DNA of 64,000 bases from Sporanaerobium hydrogeniformans (GTDB taxonomy: Bacteria; Bacillota; Clostridia; Lachnospirales; Cellulosilyticaceae). The DNA lies in contig NZ_PEDL01000002.1 of NCBI RefSeq assembly GCF_002735925.1, positions 248,001-312,000 on the forward strand. The letters run 5' to 3'. The position numbers were made by a program, and so were the translations under genes. How positions within the stretch are numbered: the first letter of the stretch is position 1; every line of letters begins with the position of its first letter. Shown one piece after another: positions 35,726 to 44,901 of the stretch. The notes beneath the pieces are model-generated. The model was not told the origin of the DNA. It worked only from the letters and a program-made list of their open reading frames with translations, and searched no databases.

Positions 35726-36904
35726 ATGCGAACAAAAAAAATAGCAATTTTAGGATCTACTGGCTCTATTGGAACACAAACGTTAGATGTCATAAAAAAA
35801 GATGGCGACATACAGGTTTTAGGCCTAACAACCCATGTAAATATAGAGCTTTTAGAAGAACAAATAGAAGTTTTTTCACCCCAAGTAGTAGGTGTATTTA
35901 ACAGTGATAAAGCTATAGAATTGCAAAGGAAATTAAAGCAAAAAGGTTCGAAAGTTGAGGTTATCACAGGTATAGAAGGTTTAATTACAGTGGCGACTTT
36001 AAGCGAAGCTGAAATGATTGTCACGGCTGTAGTAGGAATGATTGGATTACTACCTACTATAGAAGCTATAAAAGCAGGTAAGACTATTGCTTTAGCCAAT
36101 AAAGAAACATTGGTGACAGCAGGTGAATTAGTGATGAATTTAGCAAAAAAGTACAATACACCTATTTTACCTGTGGATAGTGAGCATTCAGCTATTTTTC
36201 AATGTCTTAGGGGAAACGAGGCAACTAGTATATCACGACTTATTTTAACCGCTTCAGGAGGTCCTTTCAGAGACTATACAAAAGAACAACTAAGAGAAGT
36301 AACGGTAGAACAAGCCCTTAAACACCCCAATTGGGTAATGGGAAGTAAGATTACTATTGATTCAGCTACTTTAATGAATAAAGGACTTGAAGTCATTGAA
36401 GCTAAGTATTTATTTGATGTAGAAGCTAGTCAAATTGATGTTGTTGTGCATAAAGAGAGTATTATTCATTCGATGGTAGAATATAAAGATGGTTCAACAA
36501 TAGCACAATTAGGTGTGCCAGATATGAGACATCCTATTGCTTACGCGCTTTATTATCCAGAACGTAAAGAGGCAGAGTATATTCATCGACTTGATTGGAC
36601 AAAGCTAAGTGCATTATCTTTTTCTCCTCCTAAAAAGGATTTATTTCCATGTTTAGACCTAGCTTATGAAGCACTAAAAATAGGTGGGACGATGCCAACA
36701 GTTTTAAATGCTACCAATGAAATTGTTGTAGAAAGCTTTTTAAAAAAGCATCTTCCCTTCAATGAAATTCCTACTATCATTCATAATGCTATGGAAAAAC
36801 ACATATGTATAAATAGTCCAAGTCTTGACGATATTTTAAAGAGTGACGAATGGGCGAGAGAATGGAGTAGAAAGAAGGTGGAGGCATGTTGGCAAAAATT
36901 ATAA
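35726..36904 (+). CDS. dxr: 1-deoxy-D-xylulose-5-phosphate reductoisomerase
   Basis: Dxr forms MEP from DXP with NADPH, the committed step of the non-mevalonate isoprenoid route. NADPH loop ILGSTGSIGTQTLDVI at the N-terminus; ANKETLVTAGEL; catalytic and metal-binding segment VDSEHSAIFQCLRG; LTASGGPFRDY; and WVMGSKITIDSATLMNKGLE. 392 residues, slightly above average. It overlaps rseP by 19 bases. Confidence 0.97.
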   Translation: MRTKKIAILGSTGSIGTQTLDVIKKDGDIQVLGLTTHVNIELLEEQIEVFSPQVVGVFNSDKAIELQRKLKQKGSKVEVITGIEGLITVATLSEAEMIVTAVVGMIGLLPTIEAIKAGKTIALANKETLVTAGELVMNLAKKYNTPILPVDSEHSAIFQCLRGNEATSISRLILTASGGPFRDYTKEQLREVTVEQALKHPNWVMGSKITIDSATLMNKGLEVIEAKYLFDVEASQIDVVVHKESIIHSMVEYKDGSTIAQLGVPDMRHPIAYALYYPERKEAEYIHRLDWTKLSALSFSPPKKDLFPCLDLAYEALKIGGTMPTVLNATNEIVVESFLKKHLPFNEIPTIIHNAMEKHICINSPSLDDILKSDEWAREWSRKKVEACWQKL

Positions 36905-37926
36905 TTATTTTGCTAATGTTTAATTTCATTGTAGTTATTCATGAATGGGGACATTATATTACGGCAAAGAAAAACGGTGTTTTAGTCCATGAATTTGCAG
37001 TAGGTATGGGACCTCGATTTTGGCACTTTACTAAAGGAGAAACCATTTACTCACTGCGAATTTTTCCAATAGGAGGATTTTGTAGCCTAGAAGAGGAGTT
37101 AGGAGATATACCTAATCCACGTGCAATGGGTTCTAAAAAAGCTTGGCAAAGACTAATCATTGTAAGTTTTGGAGCAATTATGAACTTTTTGCTGGCATGG
37201 CTTTTATTCAGCATTGTATCTGGCTATATAGGCTATGGAAGTAATGTGATTCAAAGTATAGAAGCATCTATGCCAGCAGATCAGGCTGGTCTTGTAAAAG
37301 GTGATAAGATTTTAGCTATTGATGGTGTTAAAGTAAAGCGGTTAAGTGATATTTCGGCACATCTTGTTGACAAAGAAAAAACTTATCAATTCACTGTTAA
37401 AAGGACTAATAGTGAGGTGGTTGAAAAAGAAGTAACTTCTAAGTGGATACAAGAAGAAGGAAGAGCACGTTTTGGATTTACACCGGAGATTGTACATTGG
37501 GACTTAGGCTATAATATGAAAATGGGATTATTGAACACCTTTTATGTTATTAAACAAGTGTGGTCAGGTGTGATTTCTCTATTTACAGGAGCGGTATCAG
37601 TAGATCAAATGTCAGGTATTGTAGGTGTAGTGGATTTTAGTGCAAAACAATGGGATACAGGTATTCAAAATGGTGGACTAAGCCTTGCTATTATGAATAT
37701 GATTTATATTACTGCTTTGCTTTCAGCTAACCTAGGTGTTATTAATTTACTTCCACTACCTGCATTAGACGGTGGTCGTATTTTATTTATACTTATTGAA
37801 TTATTAAGAGGAAAGCCATTAGCAGTAGATAAAGAGGCAGCTGTTCATTTTGTAGGCCTTGTCTTACTTATGCTTTTAACAGTAGTGGTTTTATATAATG
37901 ATATTGTAAAGGTGTTTAATATATGA
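36886..37926 (+). CDS. rseP: RIP site-2 metalloprotease RseP/RasP
   Basis: An intramembrane zinc protease that cleaves membrane anti-sigma factors and leftover signal peptides. HExxH is in VVIHEWGHYITAKKNG (residues about 17-32), a single PDZ domain spans about 115-190 (ASMPADQAGLVKGDKILAID), and the third-ligand motif is NLLPLPALDGGRI (about 286-298). Four membrane helices. 346 residues. The start overlaps the dxr 3' end, with AAGGTGGAGG upstream. ispG overlaps its end by four bases. Confidence 0.95.
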   Translation: MLAKIIIILLMFNFIVVIHEWGHYITAKKNGVLVHEFAVGMGPRFWHFTKGETIYSLRIFPIGGFCSLEEELGDIPNPRAMGSKKAWQRLIIVSFGAIMNFLLAWLLFSIVSGYIGYGSNVIQSIEASMPADQAGLVKGDKILAIDGVKVKRLSDISAHLVDKEKTYQFTVKRTNSEVVEKEVTSKWIQEEGRARFGFTPEIVHWDLGYNMKMGLLNTFYVIKQVWSGVISLFTGAVSVDQMSGIVGVVDFSAKQWDTGIQNGGLSLAIMNMIYITALLSANLGVINLLPLPALDGGRILFILIELLRGKPLAVDKEAAVHFVGLVLLMLLTVVVLYNDIVKVFNI

Positions 37927-38981
37927 TGATGTACACAAGAGAACAAACAAGGATCATAAAGATAAAGGATAAACTAATAGGTGGTGGACATCCCGTTGCC
38001 ATTCAATCCATGACAAATACAAAAACAGAGGATGTAGAAGCTACAGTGGAGCAAATCTTAGAATTAGAAGAAGCTGGTTGTGAGATTGTACGTGTAGCAG
38101 TTCCCCATAAAGCAGCAGCAGAGGCCATTGATAAAATTGTTTCACGCATTCATATTCCACTTGTAGCAGATATTCATTTTGACTATAAGCTTGCGCTTTT
38201 AGCTATTGAAAATGGAGTAAATAAGCTACGTATTAATCCTGGAAATATAGGGGGAAGGGAGCGTGTAGTTGCCGTTGTAGAAAAAGCTAAGGCGTATCAT
38301 ATTCCCTTACGAATTGGTGTGAATTCTGGCTCTATTGAAAAGAGTATTATTGATAAGTGTGGAGGAGTTAATGCTGAGGCTATGCTGTTGGGAGCTAAGA
38401 GTCATATAGATATACTGGAAGCACTTGATTTTCAAGATATTGTTGTATCACTTAAAGCATCCAATGTACCATTAGCTTTAAAAGCCTATACTACTTTTGC
38501 CGAGCACTATAATTATCCTTTACATGTAGGGATTACAGAGTCTGGTACTCAGTATAAAGGGACTATCAAATCATCTGTAGGTTTAGGTGCTATTCTTTCA
38601 CAGGGCATTGGTGATACAGTAAGGGTTTCACTTTCGGATGATCCTGTAAAAGAAATAGAATGTGCAAAGGCTGTGTTGCAGTCTCTAGAACTAAGACAAT
38701 TTGGTCCGGAAATTATTTCCTGCCCAACTTGTGGGCGTACACAAGTTAATTTGATTGGACTAGCTCAAAAGGTAGAAGAGGCAACTAAGCATTTAAAAAA
38801 AGACATTAAAATTGCCGTAATGGGATGTGCAGTAAATGGTCCAGGAGAAGCAAGAGAGGCAGATATAGGTATTGCTGGCGGCAAGGGAGAAGGTCTTATC
38901 TTTAAGAAGGGTCAAATTATAAAAAAGGTAAGAGAAGAAGAACTCTTTGAAACTTTTATGAAAGAAATTGAAAACCTTTAA
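37923..38981 (+). CDS. ispG: 4-hydroxy-3-methylbut-2-enyl diphosphate synthase (IspG)
   Basis: IspG converts MEcPP to HMBPP in the MEP pathway with a [4Fe-4S] cluster. TIM-barrel part: IQSMTNTKTEDVEATVEQI, LVADIHFDYKLAL, KLRINPGNIG; C-terminal iron-sulfur domain with Cys in ISCPTCGRTQ and VMGCAVNGPGE. 352 residues, the short bacterial form. The presence of dxr and ispG in one cluster ties isoprenoid supply to undecaprenyl carrier synthesis by UppS. In many Clostridia polC follows here; in this window it does not. Confidence 0.97.
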   Translation: MMMYTREQTRIIKIKDKLIGGGHPVAIQSMTNTKTEDVEATVEQILELEEAGCEIVRVAVPHKAAAEAIDKIVSRIHIPLVADIHFDYKLALLAIENGVNKLRINPGNIGGRERVVAVVEKAKAYHIPLRIGVNSGSIEKSIIDKCGGVNAEAMLLGAKSHIDILEALDFQDIVVSLKASNVPLALKAYTTFAEHYNYPLHVGITESGTQYKGTIKSSVGLGAILSQGIGDTVRVSLSDDPVKEIECAKAVLQSLELRQFGPEIISCPTCGRTQVNLIGLAQKVEEATKHLKKDIKIAVMGCAVNGPGEAREADIGIAGGKGEGLIFKKGQIIKKVREEELFETFMKEIENL

Positions 38982-39003
38982 AAAGCCTTGTTTAATAAGA
39001 AAC

Positions 39004-39032
39004 TTGATTTTTAGAGGGAAAAGGAGTATAAT
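39004..39032 (+). promoter_or_regulatory. SigA promoter of the rimP-nusA-infB operon
   Basis: TTGATT (39004-39009), 17-base spacer and TATAAT (39027-39032), about 120 bases before rimP. Spacing and a consensus -10 support it. Confidence 0.65.
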
Positions 39033-39058
39033 TAATAATTATAATTCTAGAACGTTTC

Positions 39059-39134
39059 AGAAAGAGTGGGTATATGCCCACTCTTTCTATATTGTTTATA
39101 TGTATATATCCTATGGTTTATGCCAAACTATAGG
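39059..39134 (+). promoter_or_regulatory. Two-hairpin leader of rimP-nusA operon
   Basis: Hairpin 1 has a perfect 12-bp stem AGAAAGAGTGGG (39059-39070) / 39077-39088 with loop TATATG. Hairpin 2 pairs CCTATGGTTT (39110-39119) with AAACTATAGG (39125-39134), one G-U. Both lie between the promoter and the rimP ribosome binding site. No strong U-run follows hairpin 1, so it may be an attenuator or RNA-processing element, or the ispG terminator with a weak tail. Confidence 0.5.
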
Positions 39135-39153
39135 CTATAGAAAGGATGAGAGT

Positions 39154-39615
39154 ATGAATAAAAAACAAATTATTGAAGAGGTAACATCACTTGTAACACC
39201 TATTTTAGAGCAGGGAGATTATGAGTTAGTAGATATAGAATTTGTTAAAGAAGGACCTAATTATTATTTAAGAATCTTTGTAGATAAAGAGGGTGGGATA
39301 ACAGTTGATGATTGTGTAACAATTACACGTGCACTTAATCCGCTACTAGATGAAAAAGATCCAATTGAGCCAGCTTATATGCTAGAAGTGAGTTCACCTG
39401 GTTTAGATCGTATCTTAAAGAGAGAGAAAGACTTTGAACGCTTTAAAGGTGAAATGGTAGATGTTAAATTGTATGAAGCCTTTAATAAGAAAAAGCATTT
39501 TATAGCAAAGTTACTATCTAAAACAGATGAATTGTTAACACTAGAAGATGAGGATGAAGTCATCAATATACCTATGAAAAACGTAGCTATTGTAAGATTA
39601 GCCATTCTTTTTTAA
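39154..39615 (+). CDS. rimP: Ribosome maturation factor RimP
   Basis: RimP supports 30S maturation around S12 and the central pseudoknot. The 153-residue protein shows YELVDIEFVKEGPNYYLRIF, VDKEGGITVDDCVTITRALN and the motif EVSSPGLDRILKREKDFERF. I chose ATG 39154, preceded by AAAGGATGAG; the open frame extends upstream to 38968 across the intergenic hairpins, but that part has no family similarity. It heads rimP-nusA-rnpM-ylxQ-infB-rbfA, as in B. subtilis. Confidence 0.96.
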   Translation: MNKKQIIEEVTSLVTPILEQGDYELVDIEFVKEGPNYYLRIFVDKEGGITVDDCVTITRALNPLLDEKDPIEPAYMLEVSSPGLDRILKREKDFERFKGEMVDVKLYEAFNKKKHFIAKLLSKTDELLTLEDEDEVINIPMKNVAIVRLAILF

Positions 39616-39687
39616 TGTTGTCCTATTAAATGACAGGGCATAAAGGATTATTTTAGGAAAGTGTAATGACCTTGGAGGAGGATAAAA

Positions 39688-40809
39688 ATGAATCAAGAAT
39701 TTATTATGGCAATTGACCAAATTGCAAAATCAAAGGGGATTAACAAGGATAAGCTAATAGATGCGATTAAACAATCCATTGAGGTAGCTTGTAAAAAGCA
39801 TTTTGGAATCAGTGCATCAGGAAAACAGAATTTAAAAATAGATATTGATGAAACAAAAGGTGAAGTTAAAGTTTTTGCTACCAAAAAAGTTGTAGCAGAT
39901 GAAGAATTAATGAATGAACTTTTTGAAATTGGCTTAACAGAGGCTAAAAGACTCAGTAGTCATGTTCAATTAGAGGATATGATGGATATAGAAATTACAC
40001 CTAAAAACTTTGGTCGTATTGCAGCTCAAAATGCAAAACAAGTTGTTATCCAAAAAATTAAAGAAGCTGAACGTCAAATGGTATATGAAGAATATAGCGT
40101 TAAATTAAATGACATTGTTAAAGGTAAAGTGCTTAGAAAAGAAAAAAATGGCTATATTGTACAGCTTGATTTTACAGAAGCTTCTCTTCCTTTAACAGAA
40201 GCTATACCAACAGAAGATCTAGAATCACAAATGCAGCAAGAAGATGGTATGGGGGGGTATAAAGCTTTCTATTTACTTAACGTAAAGGATTTTAATAAAA
40301 ATGAAGGCAAGTTAGAAGTGAAGAGTAAAAATGCAGGCGCTCAAGTGATTGTATCACGTACACATCCTGAACTCGTTAAACGTTTATTTGAGCAAGAAGT
40401 TGTAGAGATTAAAGATGGAACAGTTGTTATTAAAAGTATTGCAAGAGAAGCAGGCTCACGTACAAAAATTGCCGTATACTCTAATGATCCACAAGTAGAT
40501 CCAGTAGGAGCTTGTGTAGGTGAAAAAGGAAAACGTATCAATACAATTGTTAATGAGTTATGTGGTGAAAAAATAGATGTGGTACGTTGGCAAGAAGACT
40601 CTAAAGAGTTTATAAAAGAAGCTTTAAGTCCAGCTAAAGTCTTAGATGTGGAGCTAGTAGAAAATGAAGGTGAAAGAAGTGCGAAGGTCCTTGTACCTGC
40701 TAATATTTTGACCCTTGCCATTGGTAAAGGCGGACAAAATGTACGCTTAGCGGCCAAATTAACAGGTTGGAAAATAGATATTAAAAGTGTGCAAGAAGAT
40801 AATGTATAA
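39688..40809 (+). CDS. nusA: Transcription termination/antitermination protein NusA
   Basis: NusA binds RNA polymerase and influences pausing and termination. Domains: N-terminal polymerase-binding domain (1-125), S1 domain (about 135-200, VKGKVLRKEKNGYIVQLDF), and KH1/KH2 (GARTKIAV-like EAGSRTKIAVYSNDPQVDPV, GEKGKRINTIVNEL, and ILTLAIGKGGQNVRLAAKLT). 373 residues; it lacks the C-terminal acidic repeats of E. coli, as usual in Firmicutes. GGAGGAG before the ATG. Confidence 0.97.
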   Translation: MNQEFIMAIDQIAKSKGINKDKLIDAIKQSIEVACKKHFGISASGKQNLKIDIDETKGEVKVFATKKVVADEELMNELFEIGLTEAKRLSSHVQLEDMMDIEITPKNFGRIAAQNAKQVVIQKIKEAERQMVYEEYSVKLNDIVKGKVLRKEKNGYIVQLDFTEASLPLTEAIPTEDLESQMQQEDGMGGYKAFYLLNVKDFNKNEGKLEVKSKNAGAQVIVSRTHPELVKRLFEQEVVEIKDGTVVIKSIAREAGSRTKIAVYSNDPQVDPVGACVGEKGKRINTIVNELCGEKIDVVRWQEDSKEFIKEALSPAKVLDVELVENEGERSAKVLVPANILTLAIGKGGQNVRLAAKLTGWKIDIKSVQEDNV

Positions 40810-40825
40810 GTAAGGGAGGGATAAA

Positions 40826-41101
40826 ATGAAGCAACGAAAGATTCCTTTGCGTAAATGTACGGGTTGCAATGAAATGAAGAATAAAAAAGAAATGATTCGT
40901 GTTGTAAGAAATAATGAAGGTGAATTTTCTTTAGACTTCAATGGAAAGAAACCGGGACGAGGGGCGTATATTTGCAAAAATGTAGAATGTCTTAATCATG
41001 CTGAAAAGAATAAAGGATTGGAACGTTCTTTTAAAACCCCTGTAGACAAAGAAATATATAACACGTTAAGAGAAGAGTTTAAACAATATGATGGACAGTA
41101 G
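40826..41101 (+). CDS. rnpM: YlxR/RnpM family RNA-binding protein
   Basis: A 91-residue basic protein with LRKCTGCNEMKNKKEMIRVV and the DUF448 core GRGAYICKNVECLNHAEKNK. In B. subtilis YlxR (RnpM) binds and modulates RNase P and affects expression of many genes. GGGAGG precedes the ATG. Its 3' end overlaps ylxQ by 14 bases, within the nusA-infB cluster. Confidence 0.92.
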   Translation: MKQRKIPLRKCTGCNEMKNKKEMIRVVRNNEGEFSLDFNGKKPGRGAYICKNVECLNHAEKNKGLERSFKTPVDKEIYNTLREEFKQYDGQ

Positions 41102-41399
41102 AATTTATCAGATGATTGCTTTATGTCAAAAAGCGCGTAAATTGACAGCGGGAGAATTCACAGTTAAACAAGCTATTAAGGAACAAGCTGCTTATCTTGT
41201 TATAGTAGCAAGTGATGCTTCAGCAAATACTAAAAAATGCTTTTCTGATAAGTGTGCCTATCGTAAAGTCCCTTATGTAGAATGGGGAACTAAAGAGGAG
41301 CTAGGAAAAGTATTAGGAAAAGAGATAAGAGCCACAGTTGCCTTATTAGATGAAAATTTTGCGAATAGAATAAGTGAGATGATAAGTGGTATCCATTAA
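41088..41399 (+). CDS. ylxQ: L7Ae-family RNA-binding protein YlxQ
   Basis: A 103-residue L7Ae/L30e-fold protein: YQMIALCQKARKLTAGEFTV, LVIVASDASANTKKCFSDK and VPYVEWGTKEELGKVLGKE. Such proteins bind kink-turn RNAs; the exact RNA of YlxQ is not settled. The Cys/Lys around NTKKCFSDKC is typical. Starts at ATG 41088 or the adjacent ATG 41091, inside the rnpM 3' end. Confidence 0.9.
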   Translation: MMDSRIYQMIALCQKARKLTAGEFTVKQAIKEQAAYLVIVASDASANTKKCFSDKCAYRKVPYVEWGTKEELGKVLGKEIRATVALLDENFANRISEMISGIH

Positions 41400-41417
41400 A
41401 TATGTGGAGGTGGATGT

Positions 41418-43535
41418 ATGTCTAAGGTAAGAGTATATGAAGTAGCTAAACAACTGGACATTAGTACAAAAGATATTATGGATAAGTTAAAGGAATATGG
41501 TTTCAAGGTACATAGCCATATGAGTTCACTAGAGAAAGAAGAAGCTGAACTGATTATGAGCTACTATAAAGAAGCCGCTAAAGAAGTTAATAATACCCAA
41601 AAGGTAGAAATGAGTAAAGAATTAGAGCCTACTCCTGTAGAGGAGAAAAAAGCACCAAAAGAAGATAGTAAACAAGAAATAGCAAAGAAAAATAAAAACA
41701 GCAAAGAGAATGGAAATATGACCGAAAACAAAAAAAATAATGAAAATCAAACCCAACCAACCCAATTAGTAGAAAATAATGATATAAAAATTATTCAGGT
41801 TCCAGTAAGTATTTCAATCAAGAATTTAGGAGGACTCCTAGGAGTATCTGCTACTGACATTATTAAAAATTTAATGAAAAAAGGTAAGATTGCTAATATC
41901 AATCAAGAAATTGATTATGACACGGCAGCTCAAATTGCAGAGGATTTTGATATCCTTGTAGAGATGGAAGAAGAAAAAGACTTAATGGAAGAGGCTTTTG
42001 GAGAAATCGTTGATAATGAAAAAGATTTAGTAGAAAGGCCTCCTGTAGTTGTTGTTATGGGACACGTAGACCATGGTAAAACATCTTTACTAGATGCCAT
42101 TCGCTCAACACACGTAACAGCTAAAGAAGCAGGTGGTATTACTCAACATATAGGGGCTTACTCAGTAAGCATCAGTGGAAAGAAAATAACTTTTTTAGAT
42201 ACACCTGGGCACGAAGCTTTTACAGCTATGCGTATGCGTGGTGCACAAGTGACAGATATTGCTATTCTTGTAGTAGCAGCTGATGACGGTGTAATGCCTC
42301 AAACAATCGAAGCTATTAATCATGCAAAGGCAGCTAATGTTCAAATTATTGTAGCTATGAATAAAATAGATAAAGTAGGAGCCAACCCTGACCGTGTAAA
42401 ACAAGAACTTTCTGAGCATGGATTGATTGTAGAGGAATGGGGCGGAGATACTATCTGTGTACCCGTATCGGCTATTAAAAAAGAAGGGTTAGATACTTTA
42501 CTTGAAATGGTTCTTCTTGTTTCTGAAATGGGAGATCTTAAGGCAAATCCTAATCGTAAAGCAAGAGGCACAATTATTGAAGCACAGCTTGATAAAGGAA
42601 GAGGACCAGTAGCGACTGTTCTTGTTCAAAGTGGAACACTTCAAGTAGGAGATCCTATTGTAGCAGGTGCTTCTTATGGTAGAATTCGTGCAATGGTTGA
42701 TGATAAGGGCCGTATAGTTAAAAAGGCAGGACCTTCTACACCAGTAGAAATATTAGGGCTTTCAGAAGTACCTACAGCAGGGGATATGTTCTATGTAGCC
42801 AATAATGATAAGCAAGCTCGTCAGGTAGCAGAACGTATCAAAGCACAAGGTCGTGTTCAAATGATGGGGCAGACGCCACAAAAAGTTTCACTTGATGACC
42901 TCTTTACACAAATTCAAGAAGGTAAAATGAAAGAACTTAATATTGTTATTAAAGCAGATGTACAGGGGTCTGTAGAAGCTGTACGTCAAAGCTTAGAACG
43001 TCTAAGTAATGAAGAGGTACGTATTCGTACAATTCATGGTGGTGTAGGAACTATTACAGAATCAGATGTTATGCTTGCTTCAGCTTCAGGTGCAATTATC
43101 ATTGGTTTTAATGTAAGACCAGAGGCTAGCGTAAAGTCTATTGCAGAAAAAGAGCAAGTAGATATGAGATTGTATCGTGTTATTTATAGTGCCATAGAAG
43201 ATATTCAAGCAGCGATGAAAGGTATGCTTGATCCAGAATATGTGGAAAAAGTAATTGGTCATGCACAAATTAGACAAACCTTTAAAGTATCTGGTGTAGG
43301 AACTGTTGGTGGAGCTTATGTACAAGATGGTAAAATTGTACGTAATTCAGGTGTACGTATTGTAAGAGATGGTATTGTTGTTTATGAAGGACATTTAACT
43401 TCTCTTAAACGTTTTAAAGATGATGCTAAGGAAGTAGCAACAAACTATGAATGTGGTGTTATGTTTGAACGCTTCAACGACCTTAAAGAAGGTGACATCG
43501 TAGAAGCCTTTATTATGGAAGAAGTGCCTAGATAA
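41418..43535 (+). CDS. infB: Translation initiation factor IF-2
   Basis: IF-2 brings fMet-tRNA to the ribosome. N-terminal IF2-N domain ([20 protein letters not shown]), a short Lys/Glu/Asn-rich linker (about 60-125), then a second IF2-N-like domain, and the GTPase with [28 protein letters not shown] and NKID, then domains II, III and the tRNA-binding C2. 705 residues is on the short side for Clostridia, where the linker is often longer. AGGTGG site precedes the ATG. Confidence 0.97.
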   Translation: MSKVRVYEVAKQLDISTKDIMDKLKEYGFKVHSHMSSLEKEEAELIMSYYKEAAKEVNNTQKVEMSKELEPTPVEEKKAPKEDSKQEIAKKNKNSKENGNMTENKKNNENQTQPTQLVENNDIKIIQVPVSISIKNLGGLLGVSATDIIKNLMKKGKIANINQEIDYDTAAQIAEDFDILVEMEEEKDLMEEAFGEIVDNEKDLVERPPVVVVMGHVDHGKTSLLDAIRSTHVTAKEAGGITQHIGAYSVSISGKKITFLDTPGHEAFTAMRMRGAQVTDIAILVVAADDGVMPQTIEAINHAKAANVQIIVAMNKIDKVGANPDRVKQELSEHGLIVEEWGGDTICVPVSAIKKEGLDTLLEMVLLVSEMGDLKANPNRKARGTIIEAQLDKGRGPVATVLVQSGTLQVGDPIVAGASYGRIRAMVDDKGRIVKKAGPSTPVEILGLSEVPTAGDMFYVANNDKQARQVAERIKAQGRVQMMGQTPQKVSLDDLFTQIQEGKMKELNIVIKADVQGSVEAVRQSLERLSNEEVRIRTIHGGVGTITESDVMLASASGAIIIGFNVRPEASVKSIAEKEQVDMRLYRVIYSAIEDIQAAMKGMLDPEYVEKVIGHAQIRQTFKVSGVGTVGGAYVQDGKIVRNSGVRIVRDGIVVYEGHLTSLKRFKDDAKEVATNYECGVMFERFNDLKEGDIVEAFIMEEVPR

Positions 43536-43566
43536 CATTATTTTACAGATAAAGGGATGAGATAAA

Positions 43567-43926
43567 ATGGCAAGTCAAAGACTTACTCGCATTAACGAAG
43601 AAATTAGACGTGAATTATCTGAAATTATTCGTACAGAAATTAAAGATCCACGCGTAAATGATACAATGATTAGTGTGGTTCATGTAGACACAACAAATGA
43701 CCTTAAGACATCTAAGGTATATATTAGTATTTTAGAGGAAAATAAAAAGACAGATGCGATGGCTGGGCTTCATGCAGCACAAGGTTATATTCGTAAGGAA
43801 ATTGCACGTCGTATTAACTTAAGAAATACACCTGAATTTATTTTTAAACTAGATGAGTCTATTGAATATGGACTTCGTATGTCTAAAATGATTAATGATG
43901 TAATGAAAGATAGTGAAGATAAATGA
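43567..43926 (+). CDS. rbfA: Ribosome-binding factor A
   Basis: RbfA binds the 30S subunit during maturation near the 16S 5' end. 119 residues with TRINEEIRRELSEIIRTEIK, DPRVNDTMISVVHVDTTNDL and a KH-like core ending PEFIFKLDESIEYGLRMSKM. B. subtilis has ylxP just before rbfA; it is absent here. The ATGA overlap with the next gene shows translational coupling. Confidence 0.95.
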   Translation: MASQRLTRINEEIRRELSEIIRTEIKDPRVNDTMISVVHVDTTNDLKTSKVYISILEENKKTDAMAGLHAAQGYIRKEIARRINLRNTPEFIFKLDESIEYGLRMSKMINDVMKDSEDK

Positions 43927-44864
43927 TTGAAAAAATAATAGGAGTTTTAAAAAATGCACAGCATATTTTAATTGCTACACATATGAGTCCTGATGGGGAT
44001 GCTATTGGTTCGAGTGTGGCGATGGCGCATCTTTGTCAATACTATGATGTGCCTTATACGCTCCTTTTAGAGGAGTTACCAACTGAATATGCTTTTCTTT
44101 TAGAAAAGGTTTCCATAAGTAAAGAATGGGAAAAGCCTGTTGATGTTTTTTTAAGCCTGGATTGTGGCGATACTAAAAGACTAGGGAATTATGAAAAATT
44201 ATTTGAAAAGGCTAAGGTAACAATCAATATTGACCATCATGTTACGAATGAAGGTCTTGGTAATTATGCATTTATTCAGGCAGAAGCTTCCTCTACTTCA
44301 GAGCTTGTTTATAAAATTATTAAGGAGGCAGGTATGCCCATTACTGCACAGGTTGCTGAAAGTCTGTATACAGGGCTTGTTACAGATACAGGTGGATTCA
44401 TGCATTCATGTACCCATTCCAGTACACACTTAGCAGTGGCTGACCTCCTTCAAACACCTTTTAACTTTACAACTCTTTATTATAAGCTCATTCATGAAAA
44501 GACAGAGGCAACTGTACGTTTACAAAGTAGAGCTATTCAGCAACTCATAAAATGGGGGCAAGGACAAATTTATGTATCCTATCTTACGCCAGAAAATCTA
44601 AAAGAAGAGGGTGCAACGAGAGAAGATGCCTCCCACATTGTAACCTATCTTAAAAATATAAAAGGGTGTGAAGTAGCTATTGTAATTTATCCAGGTAAAA
44701 TAGAGGGGGAATACAAAGTAAGTCTAAGAAGTAATCCACCTTATGATGTAGCGGCTATAGCTAAGTGTTTAGGTGGTGGAGGACATGAACGTGCTGCAGG
44801 TGCAAGTATTATAGGTACGCTAGAAGAAGTTTTTATAGTCCTCAAAGATCACATGAACTTTTAA
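43923..44864 (+). CDS. nrnA: DHH-family bifunctional oligoribonuclease / pAp phosphatase NrnA
   Basis: NrnA degrades very short RNAs and dephosphorylates pAp. DHH phosphoesterase motifs: ATHMSPDGDAIGSSVAM (residues about 19-35), SLDCGDTKRLG, IDHHVTNEGLGNYAF and the DHHA1 C-terminal GGGGHERAAGASI. 313 residues, the NrnA size and much smaller than RecJ. It lies between rbfA and truB, a common Firmicute arrangement. Confidence 0.92.
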   Translation: MIEKIIGVLKNAQHILIATHMSPDGDAIGSSVAMAHLCQYYDVPYTLLLEELPTEYAFLLEKVSISKEWEKPVDVFLSLDCGDTKRLGNYEKLFEKAKVTINIDHHVTNEGLGNYAFIQAEASSTSELVYKIIKEAGMPITAQVAESLYTGLVTDTGGFMHSCTHSSTHLAVADLLQTPFNFTTLYYKLIHEKTEATVRLQSRAIQQLIKWGQGQIYVSYLTPENLKEEGATREDASHIVTYLKNIKGCEVAIVIYPGKIEGEYKVSLRSNPPYDVAAIAKCLGGGGHERAAGASIIGTLEEVFIVLKDHMNF

Positions 44865-44901
44865 AAGGATGCAAGCTTCTTAGTTTTAGAAAGGATTTAC
44901 C

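Noticed and set aside
39059-39088. Standard intrinsic terminator of ispG
   Set aside because: The 12-bp hairpin is downstream of a consensus promoter and lacks a proper U-run, so I list it as leader structure instead, although it may do both.
38968-39153. N-terminal extension of rimP overlapping ispG
   Set aside because: It crosses a promoter and two hairpins and has no similarity to RimP; ATG 39154 gives the normal protein.
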